This document shows positions 28,032-37,747 of a stretch of DNA of 64,000 bases, piece by piece (positions within the stretch are counted from its first letter, which is position 1; each line of letters begins with the position of its first letter). The position numbers and the translations under genes are program-made. Below the pieces are notes generated by a model. The model was not told where the DNA came from. It did no database searches and worked only from the letters and a program-made list of their open reading frames with translations. The DNA is taken from the NCBI RefSeq assembly GCF_900182645.1, contig NZ_FXTA01000007.1, positions 62,001-126,000 of the forward strand, read 5' to 3'. Origin of the DNA: Flavobacterium resistens. Lineage in GTDB: Bacteria; Bacteroidota; Bacteroidia; Flavobacteriales; Flavobacteriaceae.

Positions 28032-30242
28032 TTACATACAGATTGGCGATCTCGCTCCGGCCGTAGGAAAGGAAAGTTTTTTAAGATTTATGTTTGAAAA
28101 TTCTTTTTCGCCTTCAATTATTTTGATGAATTGGTTTGGCTTTACATTTTTAAACACTTGCTTTCTTTGATTTTTTGGCCACATAATTTCGATTTGATCA
28201 ATAATTGAAGCTTGTCCAATTCCAATTTCCATTCGCAATGCCGAGGCTCCGAAACTTCCACCTGAATTTAGAATTCTGCACACAGATCGTGAAATACCGT
28301 TTTCTTTAAAGCTTACTTTTACTTTGGCGCCAATTGCGGAACGATTGCTTTCTGTACCTTCCAGTTTAATCTTAATCCAGCGATTATTGTTTTGGCCGGG
28401 ATTCAGATATAAAGAATTATTGAAAGCATCTCCAAAATAAGCTCCTCCAACTTCAATGAAAATATCGCTGTCGCCGTCGTTATCAAGATCGTTAAACGCT
28501 ACGGCATGTCCTTTTTGCAAATTCCCCATACGACTTGAAACTGTTACATCAGCAAATTTTCCATTACCCATATTTCTGAATAATTTATTAGGAGATAAGG
28601 ATTTATAATCTGGATTTCCGGTACCGAGGTACATGTCCAGAAAACCGTCATTATCAAAATCTCCAAAATTGGAGCCCATTGCAAACACCGTTTTGCTTAA
28701 ACCGGACACCACAGAAACATCAGAGAAGGTACCGTCATGATTATTGTGGTACAAATACATTTTGCTGCTTCCATTCGGAATATTTAATGCTTCCATCGCA
28801 GTTTCACCAGCAATCGATCCGTTGAACTGATAACCGCAAACAAAAATATCCTGCCAGCCATCATTGTCGTAATCCCAAAACCAAGTTGGAAAAGTCATTA
28901 CATTGATTCCAGCTAAACCAGCTTCGTCTGTAACATCTTTAAATTGCGGAATGCCATTTTTAAGTCCGGTATTTTTTAATAATATCTTCTTTTTATTCAT
29001 TCCAGAAAGAAACAAATCAATATCGCCATCATTATCATAATCTGCCGACGTTGCTCCTTTGATAAAAGAAACAATGTCACATTTTGCTTCTTTTGCAACA
29101 TTTGTAAATGTCCCATCCTGATTGTTGATGTACAATTCAGAAGGATATGATCCATCATCTGAAGATTCATTGCCAATAAATAAATCTAAATAGCCGTCAT
29201 TATTAAAATCATTCCAGTTTCCGGCTTGAGTAGGAAATTCAGAATACAAACCACTTTTAATAGTGACATCAGTAAAAGTGCCATCGCCGTTGTTACGTAA
29301 TAATGAATTAGGTTGTCTGCCGAATTTATGCATCCAAGCTCCTCTTAAAACAAAAATATCAACATCGCCGTCATTGTCATAATCTGCCTGGATCATATTC
29401 AGACCGCCTTTAAATCTGCCTATTTCTGAAATTTTGGATACATCTGAAAATTTTCCTTTTAGATCATTTTGATAGTAATGCATAACGCCATCCAAACTCC
29501 AATCTGAAGTAACAATATCCAGATAATCATCATTATTGAAATCATCAACAATTACTCCGCCCGACATATTTCTGCTTTTTATGCCCACGTTTGGCGCAAC
29601 ATCCAAAAACGGTTTTACATGATAGTCCGAATCATCTTTATTCAGATTAGGTATCAGCCATTTTTGAGGAACGTTTGAAGGATACCCCCCTAATGTCATG
29701 TAAGCAATATTAAGCAACCATCTCGATTCATAATCATTTGAATCTAAATCCAATAACTTTTTATAAATTTCGATTGCGTTTTGAGATCCCTGACGTATAG
29801 TATGAATACCATTTTTTTGAATAGGCATAATACACGATTCTGGATTGTGGTAATTGACACAATTTTGCTTTTCACCCAGTCTCATATAAGCAATTGCCAA
29901 ACATTTAAGCGCTTGTGGATCATCTTTGCCATCAATCGCTTTTTTTCTTTTGATGGCATTTTCCATAATTGAAACAGATTCTGCTTCTTTTCCGAATTTC
30001 AGCAAAGCATTTCCTTTATTCAATTCGTTGAATAATTTGAAAAAACCTTCATCAGAACTATTGATTATAGAATCATAATAAGCGACTTCTGCCTTTGCGG
30101 CAAAAGGATTGCTCTTGACATTATACATCATTTTTCTCGCATCCAAAATCTTAATCATCTTGTCATTCGGATTGGAAAAATAATCGCATGAAACTGCCAA
30201 AACAGAAACTATCAATAAAAATACTACTGGCTTAATTTTCAT
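28032..30242 (-). CDS. FG-GAP/VCBS repeat lipoprotein with C-terminal ASPIC/UnbV domain
   Basis: Lipoprotein of 736 residues (start set at 30242, lipobox ending at C19; a start at 30299 would overlap the neighbour). The first 200 residues look helical and TPR-like (KALKCLAIAYMRLGEKQNC). Then come FG-GAP repeats with DxDxDG loops (DYDNDGDVDIFVLRG, DYDNDGDIDLFLSG, DFDNDGFLDMYLG) and a C-terminal ASPIC/UnbV domain (motif ILNSGGSFGASALRMEIGIG). It is related to its neighbour at 24675-27968 but has one propeller only. Gene order next to a PAP2/haloperoxidase-type gene is likely conserved, since spacing is 49 nt. Function unknown. Confidence 0.85.
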   Translation of the reverse strand: MKIKPVVFLLIVSVLAVSCDYFSNPNDKMIKILDARKMMYNVKSNPFAAKAEVAYYDSIINSSDEGFFKLFNELNKGNALLKFGKEAESVSIMENAIKRKKAIDGKDDPQALKCLAIAYMRLGEKQNCVNYHNPESCIMPIQKNGIHTIRQGSQNAIEIYKKLLDLDSNDYESRWLLNIAYMTLGGYPSNVPQKWLIPNLNKDDSDYHVKPFLDVAPNVGIKSRNMSGGVIVDDFNNDDYLDIVTSDWSLDGVMHYYQNDLKGKFSDVSKISEIGRFKGGLNMIQADYDNDGDVDIFVLRGAWMHKFGRQPNSLLRNNGDGTFTDVTIKSGLYSEFPTQAGNWNDFNNDGYLDLFIGNESSDDGSYPSELYINNQDGTFTNVAKEAKCDIVSFIKGATSADYDNDGDIDLFLSGMNKKKILLKNTGLKNGIPQFKDVTDEAGLAGINVMTFPTWFWDYDNDGWQDIFVCGYQFNGSIAGETAMEALNIPNGSSKMYLYHNNHDGTFSDVSVVSGLSKTVFAMGSNFGDFDNDGFLDMYLGTGNPDYKSLSPNKLFRNMGNGKFADVTVSSRMGNLQKGHAVAFNDLDNDGDSDIFIEVGGAYFGDAFNNSLYLNPGQNNNRWIKIKLEGTESNRSAIGAKVKVSFKENGISRSVCRILNSGGSFGASALRMEIGIGQASIIDQIEIMWPKNQRKQVFKNVKPNQFIKIIEGEKEFSNINLKKLSFPTAGARSPICM

Positions 30243-30291
30243 AATTAAAACATTTTCAGAAAAAATCAGTTCCATTTTAAAATTGGAACAC

Positions 30292-31788
30292 TTATTCAAT
30301 TGAAGTAATTTTATCTATAGTTTTATTTCCGATATGAAAATTGTAGAATTTCCAAACCTCGTGAGCTACGTTTCTTCCAAGTTTAAGTCCTTCAACATTA
30401 TCTGCCTGAATGTGATAGCCTCCCATAACTCTGGAAATTCCAGCCATATTTGCTGTTTCTGTAAATGTTGGAAATTTTAGTACAACAGGTTTCCCTACGT
30501 TATCTGGTTCTGTCATTGATCCTGGCGCATTTACTGTTGCAGACTCTCCGAAATTGTCGTTTCCTGTCCATAGTTTTAATGCTTCACCGCAACCTCCGCT
30601 GATTGTGCTGTGTCCTGAAACATAACCGGGAAATGCAGGACATAAAAAAATATCTGGCGAATATGGTCTCCAGTCTTGCCCTTTCATATCAATATTTCCA
30701 TAACCTGGTCCGCCCCATGCATTTATAGTTTTGTCTTTAAAATAATAATGTACTAAAGCATAAGGACGAGCAAAATCATAAAACATTTTTGTATCCCAGC
30801 ATGCTATAAAACAATCCATAGCCGTCACCTGATTATAAAAAAACATTTTCACATCCTGATCCAGCGTGTGCTTGTCTCGTCTTGAAACATCCTGAGCAAA
30901 TTTTAGCCAGTGTCCAGCTTGTTGCACTGATTTTGGGCCATCACGCATAAATTCTACTAATGCTTTTTGTTCGTTAGTAAGATTATGTTGCAAGTCGATT
31001 AATTCTTTAACTTCATTTTTGAGTTGTTCAGAATCTAAAGAAGGTGGAGGCATTGCACGAAACTGATCTCCAGTTTTTAACCCAACAGGTTTTACTTTAC
31101 CCCAAAATGGCGTCATGCAGCCGGGCGCGAACTTACCGCCTTTTCCATCTGAAAAATATTTTGGTTGCCAGTGATTTACATCAACCATTTCGTCGGCAGT
31201 GTTTACTGGCTTATAATTTACATAGTTAAAATAGGGAGTTCCATTTGATCCATCTTCTTCTCCATATTGATTTGAACCGTCATGTTTTCTGGCTTCAATC
31301 ACTGATTTGGCGGCTAAATTCCCTATTCCTGCTGGTGTTTTAGGATCAAGAGATTTATCGTTAGGATCCAATCCTAATTCTATCATATATGCTTTAAAAA
31401 TTTCTTTGTCTGAAAAAAAATATTCACACAATGTATTGTAAGCGGCATAACTAATAGCAATCTCTTTATTTCTTAGTGTTTGTTCTTTCTGAGGTCTTCT
31501 TTCTGCATCTTTTAAATATACAGGAATTGCCTTTTCATCATAACGGCTCCAGGCATCAAAAATGGCAACAAATGTTAATCCTAAAAAACGGGAAGTAACA
31601 GTTGGTCTTGGCTTGAATCTATCGGTATCATTTGCCGTTGCAGTGATAGCAATTTCGCTCCATTTATAAGCCATATTGCTTACTCCTGTTGGTTCAGGTT
31701 GTTTTTTATTGTCTTTGTTTTGAGCAAACGCAGATGTGCTTAAAGCACTAAATAGAAGTACTTTAAACAAAAATTTATAAATTTTCAT
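30292..31788 (-). CDS. PAP2/vanadium-dependent haloperoxidase-type protein (paralogue 2)
   Basis: PAP2/vanadium-haloperoxidase superfamily protein of 498 residues with a cleavable signal peptide (about 1-22), no lipobox. The complete signature is visible: KMFYDFARP (K-x6-RP), VSGHST with H393, and SRVMGGYHIQAD (SR-x5-H-x3-D). The N-terminal 250 residues are helical, as in vanadium haloperoxidase-type proteins of Bacteroidota. It could oxidise halides with hydrogen peroxide, or act as a phosphatase; the sequence does not decide. It leads the two FG-GAP genes (gaps 49 and 63 nt). A 167-nt gap separates it from the upstream 181-residue gene. Confidence 0.87.
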   Translation of the reverse strand: MKIYKFLFKVLLFSALSTSAFAQNKDNKKQPEPTGVSNMAYKWSEIAITATANDTDRFKPRPTVTSRFLGLTFVAIFDAWSRYDEKAIPVYLKDAERRPQKEQTLRNKEIAISYAAYNTLCEYFFSDKEIFKAYMIELGLDPNDKSLDPKTPAGIGNLAAKSVIEARKHDGSNQYGEEDGSNGTPYFNYVNYKPVNTADEMVDVNHWQPKYFSDGKGGKFAPGCMTPFWGKVKPVGLKTGDQFRAMPPPSLDSEQLKNEVKELIDLQHNLTNEQKALVEFMRDGPKSVQQAGHWLKFAQDVSRRDKHTLDQDVKMFFYNQVTAMDCFIACWDTKMFYDFARPYALVHYYFKDKTINAWGGPGYGNIDMKGQDWRPYSPDIFLCPAFPGYVSGHSTISGGCGEALKLWTGNDNFGESATVNAPGSMTEPDNVGKPVVLKFPTFTETANMAGISRVMGGYHIQADNVEGLKLGRNVAHEVWKFYNFHIGNKTIDKITSIE

Positions 31789-31955
31789 TTTTGGTTAGGT
31801 TTATATGGTTATGTAATAGTTTCTTAAATCAATTATTCTAATTGATTAAGTGAAAAATTTAAATAATCAGAATTCATCTTATGGCAACACCAAAGATTGA
31901 ATTGAGGACTTGATTAATAGTCAAGATCTTTTAAATTTTTAACGTGAAAGAAGTA

Positions 31956-32501
31956 TTATACCATATCGGGAGGAGGACAAATGGTAGTAAAATACCCCGA
32001 AAGAAGGTCTCTTTTTGGAGTATACGGACACAATTTTTCAGGAAAAAATGCTTTGGATGCAGTAACAACCAAATCAATTGTATCATTATTAGGAATGTAA
32101 TCCGTAATAAAGGATTTCATTAATTTTTTACTTGGATTTTCTTTGTTAGAAGAGGTGTCAAATATTTGACTGTCGACAATTTTTTTTAAATCCTTGCTAA
32201 AAACTTTGGTATAGGAATTTTTTAGGCAATATAACTTTAATACATTGTTTACAATTCTTTTCTTAAAAACATGATAGGTCTTATTTTCGATTGTAAAATC
32301 TTCGTTGACCTCTTCAAAACCAGAATCCACAACATACGCGTAAGGATCAATCTGAATTTCGATAACTTCAAAATTTATATCTTCAGTTTTTTCCATAGCA
32401 GTCACCCACACTTGCTCTTGTTGTTCAGCAAACATGATGTAAAATCCTAAAACATTGTAAAACAACGTTACGATTAAAAAAAGTGATGCAATTTTTTTCA
32501 T
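31956..32501 (-). CDS. Hypothetical exported/membrane-anchored protein, 181 residues
   Basis: Not recognised. The protein has one N-terminal hydrophobic segment (residues 4-23) that can act as signal anchor, a mixed polar middle, and an unusual end, TTICPPPDMV, with Pro-rich motif. It lies between SusD and the PAP2/haloperoxidase-type gene on the same strand. A terminator hairpin separates it from SusD (178-nt gap). Similar small proteins with a Pro-rich end occur, in my recollection, near TonB-receptor genes of Flavobacteria, but no function is known. Coding potential is supported by the uninterrupted frame, codon use like its neighbours and a plausible signal. Confidence 0.65.
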   Translation of the reverse strand: MKKIASLFLIVTLFYNVLGFYIMFAEQQEQVWVTAMEKTEDINFEVIEIQIDPYAYVVDSGFEEVNEDFTIENKTYHVFKKRIVNNVLKLYCLKNSYTKVFSKDLKKIVDSQIFDTSSNKENPSKKLMKSFITDYIPNNDTIDLVVTASKAFFPEKLCPYTPKRDLLSGYFTTICPPPDMV

Positions 32502-32606
32502 TTTGAATAAAACTGGTCTGTGGTATTTAAAAATGTATTTTAATAGTAAAACAGCAAATTATAAGTGTCTAAATTTTAATGGTTTTGCAACATATAAAAT
32601 AGTGAT

Positions 32607-32632
32607 AAACAGCGCACTTGCATGCGCTGTTT
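32607..32632 (-). terminator. Terminator after susD
   Basis: Ten-bp GC-rich stem: AAACAGCGCA (32607-32616) with TGCGCTGTTT (32623-32632), loop of six, 48 nt after the SusD stop. It marks the end of the SusC/SusD transcript. Between it and the stop lies a short run of ACTAACTAAC-like repeats (32638-32670). Confidence 0.75.
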
Positions 32633-32679
32633 CTCAAACTACTAACTAACTTAACTTAAACTAACTAACTTCAATTTAT

Positions 32680-34167
32680 TTAATATCCAGGATTATTATT
32701 ACTTGGCTTAATATTTGGATTTGAAGACGTTTCTCTATTTGGTATTGGCCACAATTCGCTTTTACCAGCTTTAAAGCCAGTTCCTGCTAATTGAGTACTA
32801 GCAATGCCCCATCTAATGATATCATCAAAACGAACTTGCTCGCCAGCCAATTCTACTTTGCGTTCGTGGATAAGAGCTGTAAAAACTTGGTCTTTTGTAA
32901 GAGTTGTAGCCAACAATGGTACACCTGCTCTTGCACGAACTTGATTGATGTAACCAATCGCTGTTGCTTGCACACCACCCGATCTTAAGCTTTCACATTC
33001 TGCCATCATAAGCAAGACATCAGAATAACGCATAACTTTGAAGTTGATGCTTGAATCAAGATTTTCGTCGGTGCGCTTATAATAGTTTTGATATTTTTTC
33101 CAGCCTGCTCTTCTTAAACCTTCAGATGAAGAGAAATTAGCAGCTGTCATGGTGTTGTTTCCATTATTATATTTAGATCCCGGAACGTAAAAAGTATCTC
33201 CAAAACGTTTGTCACCTGGCTCATATTCATCTAATAAATTATCAGACGGATATACATTGTACCAACCTAGGTTACCATATTCCTGACCTCTAAGTGTAGA
33301 TTCGGCAACACCATCTCCAGCAGTATCACTACCCCATTTATCTGCTACTCCTAATTTTTCATCATATTCAATTTCAAAAATCGATTCAGGCCCATGCTCC
33401 GTTTCATCCATAAAATTGTTATAGAAATTAGTTTCTAAGCTAAATCCTGTCACTTTACTGAAAGCAGCTAAAGCTTCATCATATTTCTTTTGATACAATA
33501 ATGCTTTTCCTAAATAAGCAAAAGCAGCTTCTTTTGTTGCTCTTCCTTTGTCTTCAACACTTTTGCTTAATAAATTTTTAGAAGCAAAATCAAAATCAGA
33601 AACAATCAATTTATAAACTTCATCTTTAGGGCTTCTTGGATTACCAACGATAGTCTGTTTTGTATAAATTGGCAGATCTCCAAAACGAGGTACTAATAAA
33701 AAGTAATAGTATGCTCTTAAAAAATGAGCTTCTCCTAAAAACTTATTCTTTTTCTCTTGTGATAAAATTGAACTTGGCAAAGCATTAATTTTATCTTCAT
33801 TGTCTAAGACAAAATTCGCTTTGGAAATTCCTAAATAACAAGTTTCCCAATAAAATTGGATAATGTCGCTACTTGCATCAAAAGAGAAATCAAGAAAAGG
33901 TTTTTTGTTTCCTTCTAATTGAGGATTTCCTTTATTTTCCTGAGCCATATTGTCTAAAGCAAAGAAAATATGTCTTGCGTATAGTCCTCTGGTTTGTAAG
34001 TTTGCATATGCAGCATTTACTGAAGCTTGGACCTGGGTTTCACTTTTAAAGTAAGTTTCAGGTGACAACTCATTTGGATTACTCAATTCTAAATCATTGT
34101 CGTTGCATGAATTTATTGTAAAAATCCCTAACAATATTGCAACTGTATATTTTATTTTTCTCATCAT
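32680..34167 (-). CDS. susD: SusD/RagB-type surface glycan-binding lipoprotein
   Basis: SusD family outer-membrane lipoprotein, 495 residues, that caps the SusC channel and binds ligand. Lipobox INSC with probable C21; N-terminal SusD-like part (PNELSPETYF, VNAAYANLQTRG), TPR-rich core and family end motif LIHERKVELAGEQVRFDDIIRWG followed by LWPIPNRE. Two adjacent ATGs start it; I use the first. It lies 9 nt after susC. The ligand is unknown. The pair lies between a hybrid two-component regulator and PAP2/VCBS genes, not next to the enzyme operons, so it may serve either system. Confidence 0.95.
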   Translation of the reverse strand: MMRKIKYTVAILLGIFTINSCNDNDLELSNPNELSPETYFKSETQVQASVNAAYANLQTRGLYARHIFFALDNMAQENKGNPQLEGNKKPFLDFSFDASSDIIQFYWETCYLGISKANFVLDNEDKINALPSSILSQEKKNKFLGEAHFLRAYYYFLLVPRFGDLPIYTKQTIVGNPRSPKDEVYKLIVSDFDFASKNLLSKSVEDKGRATKEAAFAYLGKALLYQKKYDEALAAFSKVTGFSLETNFYNNFMDETEHGPESIFEIEYDEKLGVADKWGSDTAGDGVAESTLRGQEYGNLGWYNVYPSDNLLDEYEPGDKRFGDTFYVPGSKYNNGNNTMTAANFSSSEGLRRAGWKKYQNYYKRTDENLDSSINFKVMRYSDVLLMMAECESLRSGGVQATAIGYINQVRARAGVPLLATTLTKDQVFTALIHERKVELAGEQVRFDDIIRWGIASTQLAGTGFKAGKSELWPIPNRETSSNPNIKPSNNNPGY

Positions 34168-34176
34168 CTTTATAAA

Positions 34177-37100
34177 TTAAAATGTAACATCAAGTCCAAA
34201 AATTATTGATTTAGGTTGTGGGTATCTTCCTATATCAATTCCAGCAGAATTTGCATTAGCATCTACACGAGCAATTTCAGGATCTAAGCCAGAGTACTTT
34301 GTAATTGTAACAAGATTTTGCGCACTTAGATAAAAGCGTATGTTTGTAAAATGGTTGTCGAAAGTGTCTCCTGATAAAGTATACCCCAAGGTCACATTTT
34401 TTAACCTTGTATAAGAACCATCTTCAACATATCTTTGACTTGCAGATGACCAGTTTTGACCCGCTCCAAGTGCTCTAGGCAATGTAGCCGATGGGTTGGT
34501 AACTACTCCATTTTGAACAATTGATCTGTCTAAAACATCTGTACTAGCATTAAATAAACGCTGCATAGCTTCTAGATCAAATTTATTTGAATTGAAAACG
34601 TCATTTCCGCTAACTCCAGTTATAAAACAATTAAAATCGAATTTTTTATAGGCTGCTGTAAGATTTAGACCATATGTGAAGTCTGGATATGGATTTCCAA
34701 TATTTGTTTTGTCTTCTGAGTTGATAACTTTATCTCCGTTTCTATCAACAAATCTAATATCACCAGGTTGTACAGTAGTTTGTCCTGCACCTAAAGCTGC
34801 ATCTACTTCTGCTTGATTTTGATAAATTCCATTCGTTTGATAACCCCAGAAATAAAATAATGGCTGACCAACTTCTAATCTTGAAAAGCTTTCCAGACCG
34901 GCTCTTCCTGATGGTCCGCCTAATACACTAGTTACACCCGGTGCTAAACTTGTTACCTCGTTTTTACTTGTTCCTAAGTTCGCAACAGCTGACCATGTAA
35001 AATCACCTTTTCTGTCGTTGTAGCCAAGTGAAAGTTCAAATCCATGTACTTTTGTATTAGCAATATTTTGAGTTTGAGTTCCTCCACCAGCTGAACCTAC
35101 AGAAGCAGGAAGCGGTACTGCGAAAAGGATATCACTACCTTTATTATTGAAATATTCAAAACTTCCAGTAAATGCCTCATCAAATAGTCCAAAATCCAAA
35201 CCTATATTTCTATCTGTTTTAGACTCCCACTTCAAATCTGGATTAGAAGCTCTACCAGCTGTAACACCTGAAGCAGCTGCTCCGTTAATTGGATAAATAT
35301 AATTTGCGGCTAAAGTTCCACTGTACTGATAATTGTCGATAAGGTCATTACCTGTTGTTCCAGTACTCGCTCTAAGTTTCAATGTGCTAAATATAGAATT
35401 TGCCATAAAACTTTCTTTTGCAATATTCCAACCTAAAGCAACAGAGTAAAAATTACCATAGCGATTATTAGAACCAAAACGAGAAGATGCATCTCTACGT
35501 CCTGAAATTGCGAATAGGTATTTATCATCATAGTCGTAGTTAATACGAGCTACATAACCTAAATTATTTGTTTCACTGCTTGTTGATGCTAAATTTGCAT
35601 CTTGAAGTCTCAATTGATCAATTTCATCTGAAATATAATAACGGCTACTTGCTACAAGATTCTGAAATTTATTCTCAATTTTAGTAATTACTCCTACTGC
35701 TTCTACGTGATGTTTTTCTGCAATGGTAGTTTTATAAGTTAAACTATTATCGAAAACAATAGTTTGACCTTGAGAATTTGTTTCTGCAGTTGATGAATAA
35801 GCTTGTTTATGAGCTGAACCATCAGCATAACTTGGAATAAAAGTATGGTCTTCGTTTGTAAAATAATCCAATGCAACTTGTGATCTGAATTTCAATCCTT
35901 TGATGATTTCTACTTCCGCATAAATGTTTCCAATTATAGATAAACCTTTAATATATTGATATCCTAAGTTGGCCACACGAACTGGGTTTTCAGCATCTTG
36001 TCCATCAGCAGTAGAAGGACCTTGATAACCTCCTAAATTATTTGCATTGTAAACAGGTAAATAAGGCGCCATTTTAATAGCATGCTCTAATAATGTTCTA
36101 CCTCCTGATGCACGTTCTGGATTAGTCTTGCTAAAAGAAACTCCAATATTGCTTCCAACTGTTAGCCTTCCAATGGTTTGTGTATTGTTTGCTCTGAAAG
36201 AGTAACGTTCAAAACCAGTATTTATAACAGCTCCTTCTTGTTTTAAATATCCAGCAGAATAGCGACCTGTAGAATTATCTGTTCCGTTTGAGAAACTTAA
36301 ATTGTAATCCTGCATTACACCATCCTGAAAAATTTCGTCTTGCCAATTTGTATTTATGTTTCCAAATTCAGCTGCTCTTGCTGTTAAGTCACTTCCTAAA
36401 TCTTTTGCATATTTTAGGTATTGCTGTGTATTCAGAACATCATATCGTTTAGTAATTCTTTGAAAACCTGCATAAGAACTAAAATTTAATGTTCCTGCAC
36501 CTTTTTTCCCTTTTTTAGTTGTTACCATAACTACACCATTATAGGCTTTAGAACCATACAATGCAGTTGTTGAAGCATCTTTTAAAACGGAAATACTCTC
36601 AATGTCACTAGGATTTAATCCTGATAAGTTGCCTGTTAAAACTCCATCGATTACATATAAAGGTGTACTATTTCCCATTGTAGCTAAACCACGAATACTA
36701 ACCGTTGGACTAGTACCTGGTGCCCCATTTACAACAGTAACCCCTGCTGCTCTACCTTGCAAAGCAGACTCTGCATTAGTAATAGGCACTGCTGTAATAT
36801 CTTTTGAGGTAACGGTTGAAATTGCTCCAGTTACCTTAGTTCTTTTTTGTGTACCGTAGGCAACAACAACTTCCTGCAAGTTTTGTGCTGATTCAACAAG
36901 TGTAACATCAATTGTGCTACGAGTTCCTACTGCAACCGTTTGCGTAACTAAGCCAACATAAGAATATATTATTTTGTCTGTTGGATTAACTCCTTTTAAA
37001 GAATACTTACCGTCAAAATCTGTCGATGCACTATTGTTTGAACCTTGTACTGTAATACTGGCACCAGGTAATGGAAATCCCGAAGGATCTGTAACCACAC

Positions 37101-37185
37101 CTTGTACGGTCTTGGATTGTGCTATCATATTCTGATAGCTTATCATCAGCAATGCGATTATTGCAAATTTTAATTTTAACTTCAT
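34177..37185 (-). CDS. susC: SusC/RagA-type TonB-linked outer-membrane transporter
   Basis: TonB-dependent SusC-type importer, 1002 residues. Order: signal peptide (about 1-22), carboxypeptidase-regulatory-like domain (about 25-100; VQGVVTDPSGFPLPGASITV), TonB box region (LQEVVVAYGTQKR), plug (to about 230; motifs RIRG-like VSIRGLATMGNSTPLYVIDGV, SISVLKDASTTALYGSKA) and a 22-strand barrel ending LDVTF. It forms a complex with SusD, encoded 9 nt downstream. A -7 box is seen at 37382-37389. The length is normal. Substrate is not readable from sequence. Confidence 0.96.
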   Translation of the reverse strand: MKLKLKFAIIALLMISYQNMIAQSKTVQGVVTDPSGFPLPGASITVQGSNNSASTDFDGKYSLKGVNPTDKIIYSYVGLVTQTVAVGTRSTIDVTLVESAQNLQEVVVAYGTQKRTKVTGAISTVTSKDITAVPITNAESALQGRAAGVTVVNGAPGTSPTVSIRGLATMGNSTPLYVIDGVLTGNLSGLNPSDIESISVLKDASTTALYGSKAYNGVVMVTTKKGKKGAGTLNFSSYAGFQRITKRYDVLNTQQYLKYAKDLGSDLTARAAEFGNINTNWQDEIFQDGVMQDYNLSFSNGTDNSTGRYSAGYLKQEGAVINTGFERYSFRANNTQTIGRLTVGSNIGVSFSKTNPERASGGRTLLEHAIKMAPYLPVYNANNLGGYQGPSTADGQDAENPVRVANLGYQYIKGLSIIGNIYAEVEIIKGLKFRSQVALDYFTNEDHTFIPSYADGSAHKQAYSSTAETNSQGQTIVFDNSLTYKTTIAEKHHVEAVGVITKIENKFQNLVASSRYYISDEIDQLRLQDANLASTSSETNNLGYVARINYDYDDKYLFAISGRRDASSRFGSNNRYGNFYSVALGWNIAKESFMANSIFSTLKLRASTGTTGNDLIDNYQYSGTLAANYIYPINGAAASGVTAGRASNPDLKWESKTDRNIGLDFGLFDEAFTGSFEYFNNKGSDILFAVPLPASVGSAGGGTQTQNIANTKVHGFELSLGYNDRKGDFTWSAVANLGTSKNEVTSLAPGVTSVLGGPSGRAGLESFSRLEVGQPLFYFWGYQTNGIYQNQAEVDAALGAGQTTVQPGDIRFVDRNGDKVINSEDKTNIGNPYPDFTYGLNLTAAYKKFDFNCFITGVSGNDVFNSNKFDLEAMQRLFNASTDVLDRSIVQNGVVTNPSATLPRALGAGQNWSSASQRYVEDGSYTRLKNVTLGYTLSGDTFDNHFTNIRFYLSAQNLVTITKYSGLDPEIARVDANANSAGIDIGRYPQPKSIIFGLDVTF

Positions 37186-37381
37186 AATTGGTTTTTTGTT
37201 TTAGTTAAATAATTGTTGGTTGTAAAGTTTTGTTTGTTTGTTATTTATTGTATTGATATTGTCCCTCATTTTTTAATTTAAAAAGCCGCTTGCAATACAT
37301 AAATATGGTTTTAATTCATGTTCTAAATGGGTTTAAGATTGTTAGTAATTTGTTTCATGTTTATTTTAATTTTGATTATAC

Positions 37382-37389
37382 CAAAAGTA
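37382..37389 (-). promoter_or_regulatory. Possible -7 box of susC
   Basis: TACTTTTG on the minus strand fits TAnnTTTG. The expected -33 region about 19 nt upstream reads GTG rather than TTG, so the call is weak. Confidence 0.35.
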
Positions 37390-37700
37390 GATTGTTAACA
37401 TAAATTTCACATACTACATTTGATGCATAATCTATCAAATTTGTAGCATGACAGTTAAAAAAATAGCGAATTCAGGGTTTTACAGTTCTTAATCGATTGA
37501 AATGAAAAATATATTATTACCAATTTTAGTATCTTATTTTTTAGATATGAGAAAAATAAACGAATAATATATTCATATTTCACAATCAATAAAAAGTAAA
37601 AATCGATCCCTATATTTCTTCTTTTAAAAAAAATAAAAATGCTTAAGGCATCATAATATCCAGTTTGTAAAAACCAGTTAATGATCCATAAAAAGCAAAA

Positions 37701-37728
37701 AAAAAAGACGAAATACTTCGTCTTTTTT
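37701..37728 (-). terminator. Terminator after the hybrid two-component gene
   Basis: Perfect 12-bp stem (AAAAAAGACGAA at 37701-37712 with TTCGTCTTTTTT at 37717-37728), tetraloop ATAC, with a T-run on the minus strand. It lies 20 nt after the stop of the regulator. Confidence 0.85.
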
Positions 37729-37747
37729 AGATGGAAAATTGATGTAA

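Larger units (their letters stand above)
37186..37747 (-). other. Intergenic region between hybrid regulator and susC
   Basis: The 562-bp gap carries the terminator of the regulator gene (37701-37728) and a likely susC promoter near 37382-37410, leaving a leader of about 190 nt before susC. The middle is very AT-rich. No CAACCGGTTG palindrome is found, so susC seems outside that regulon. Confidence 0.5.
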
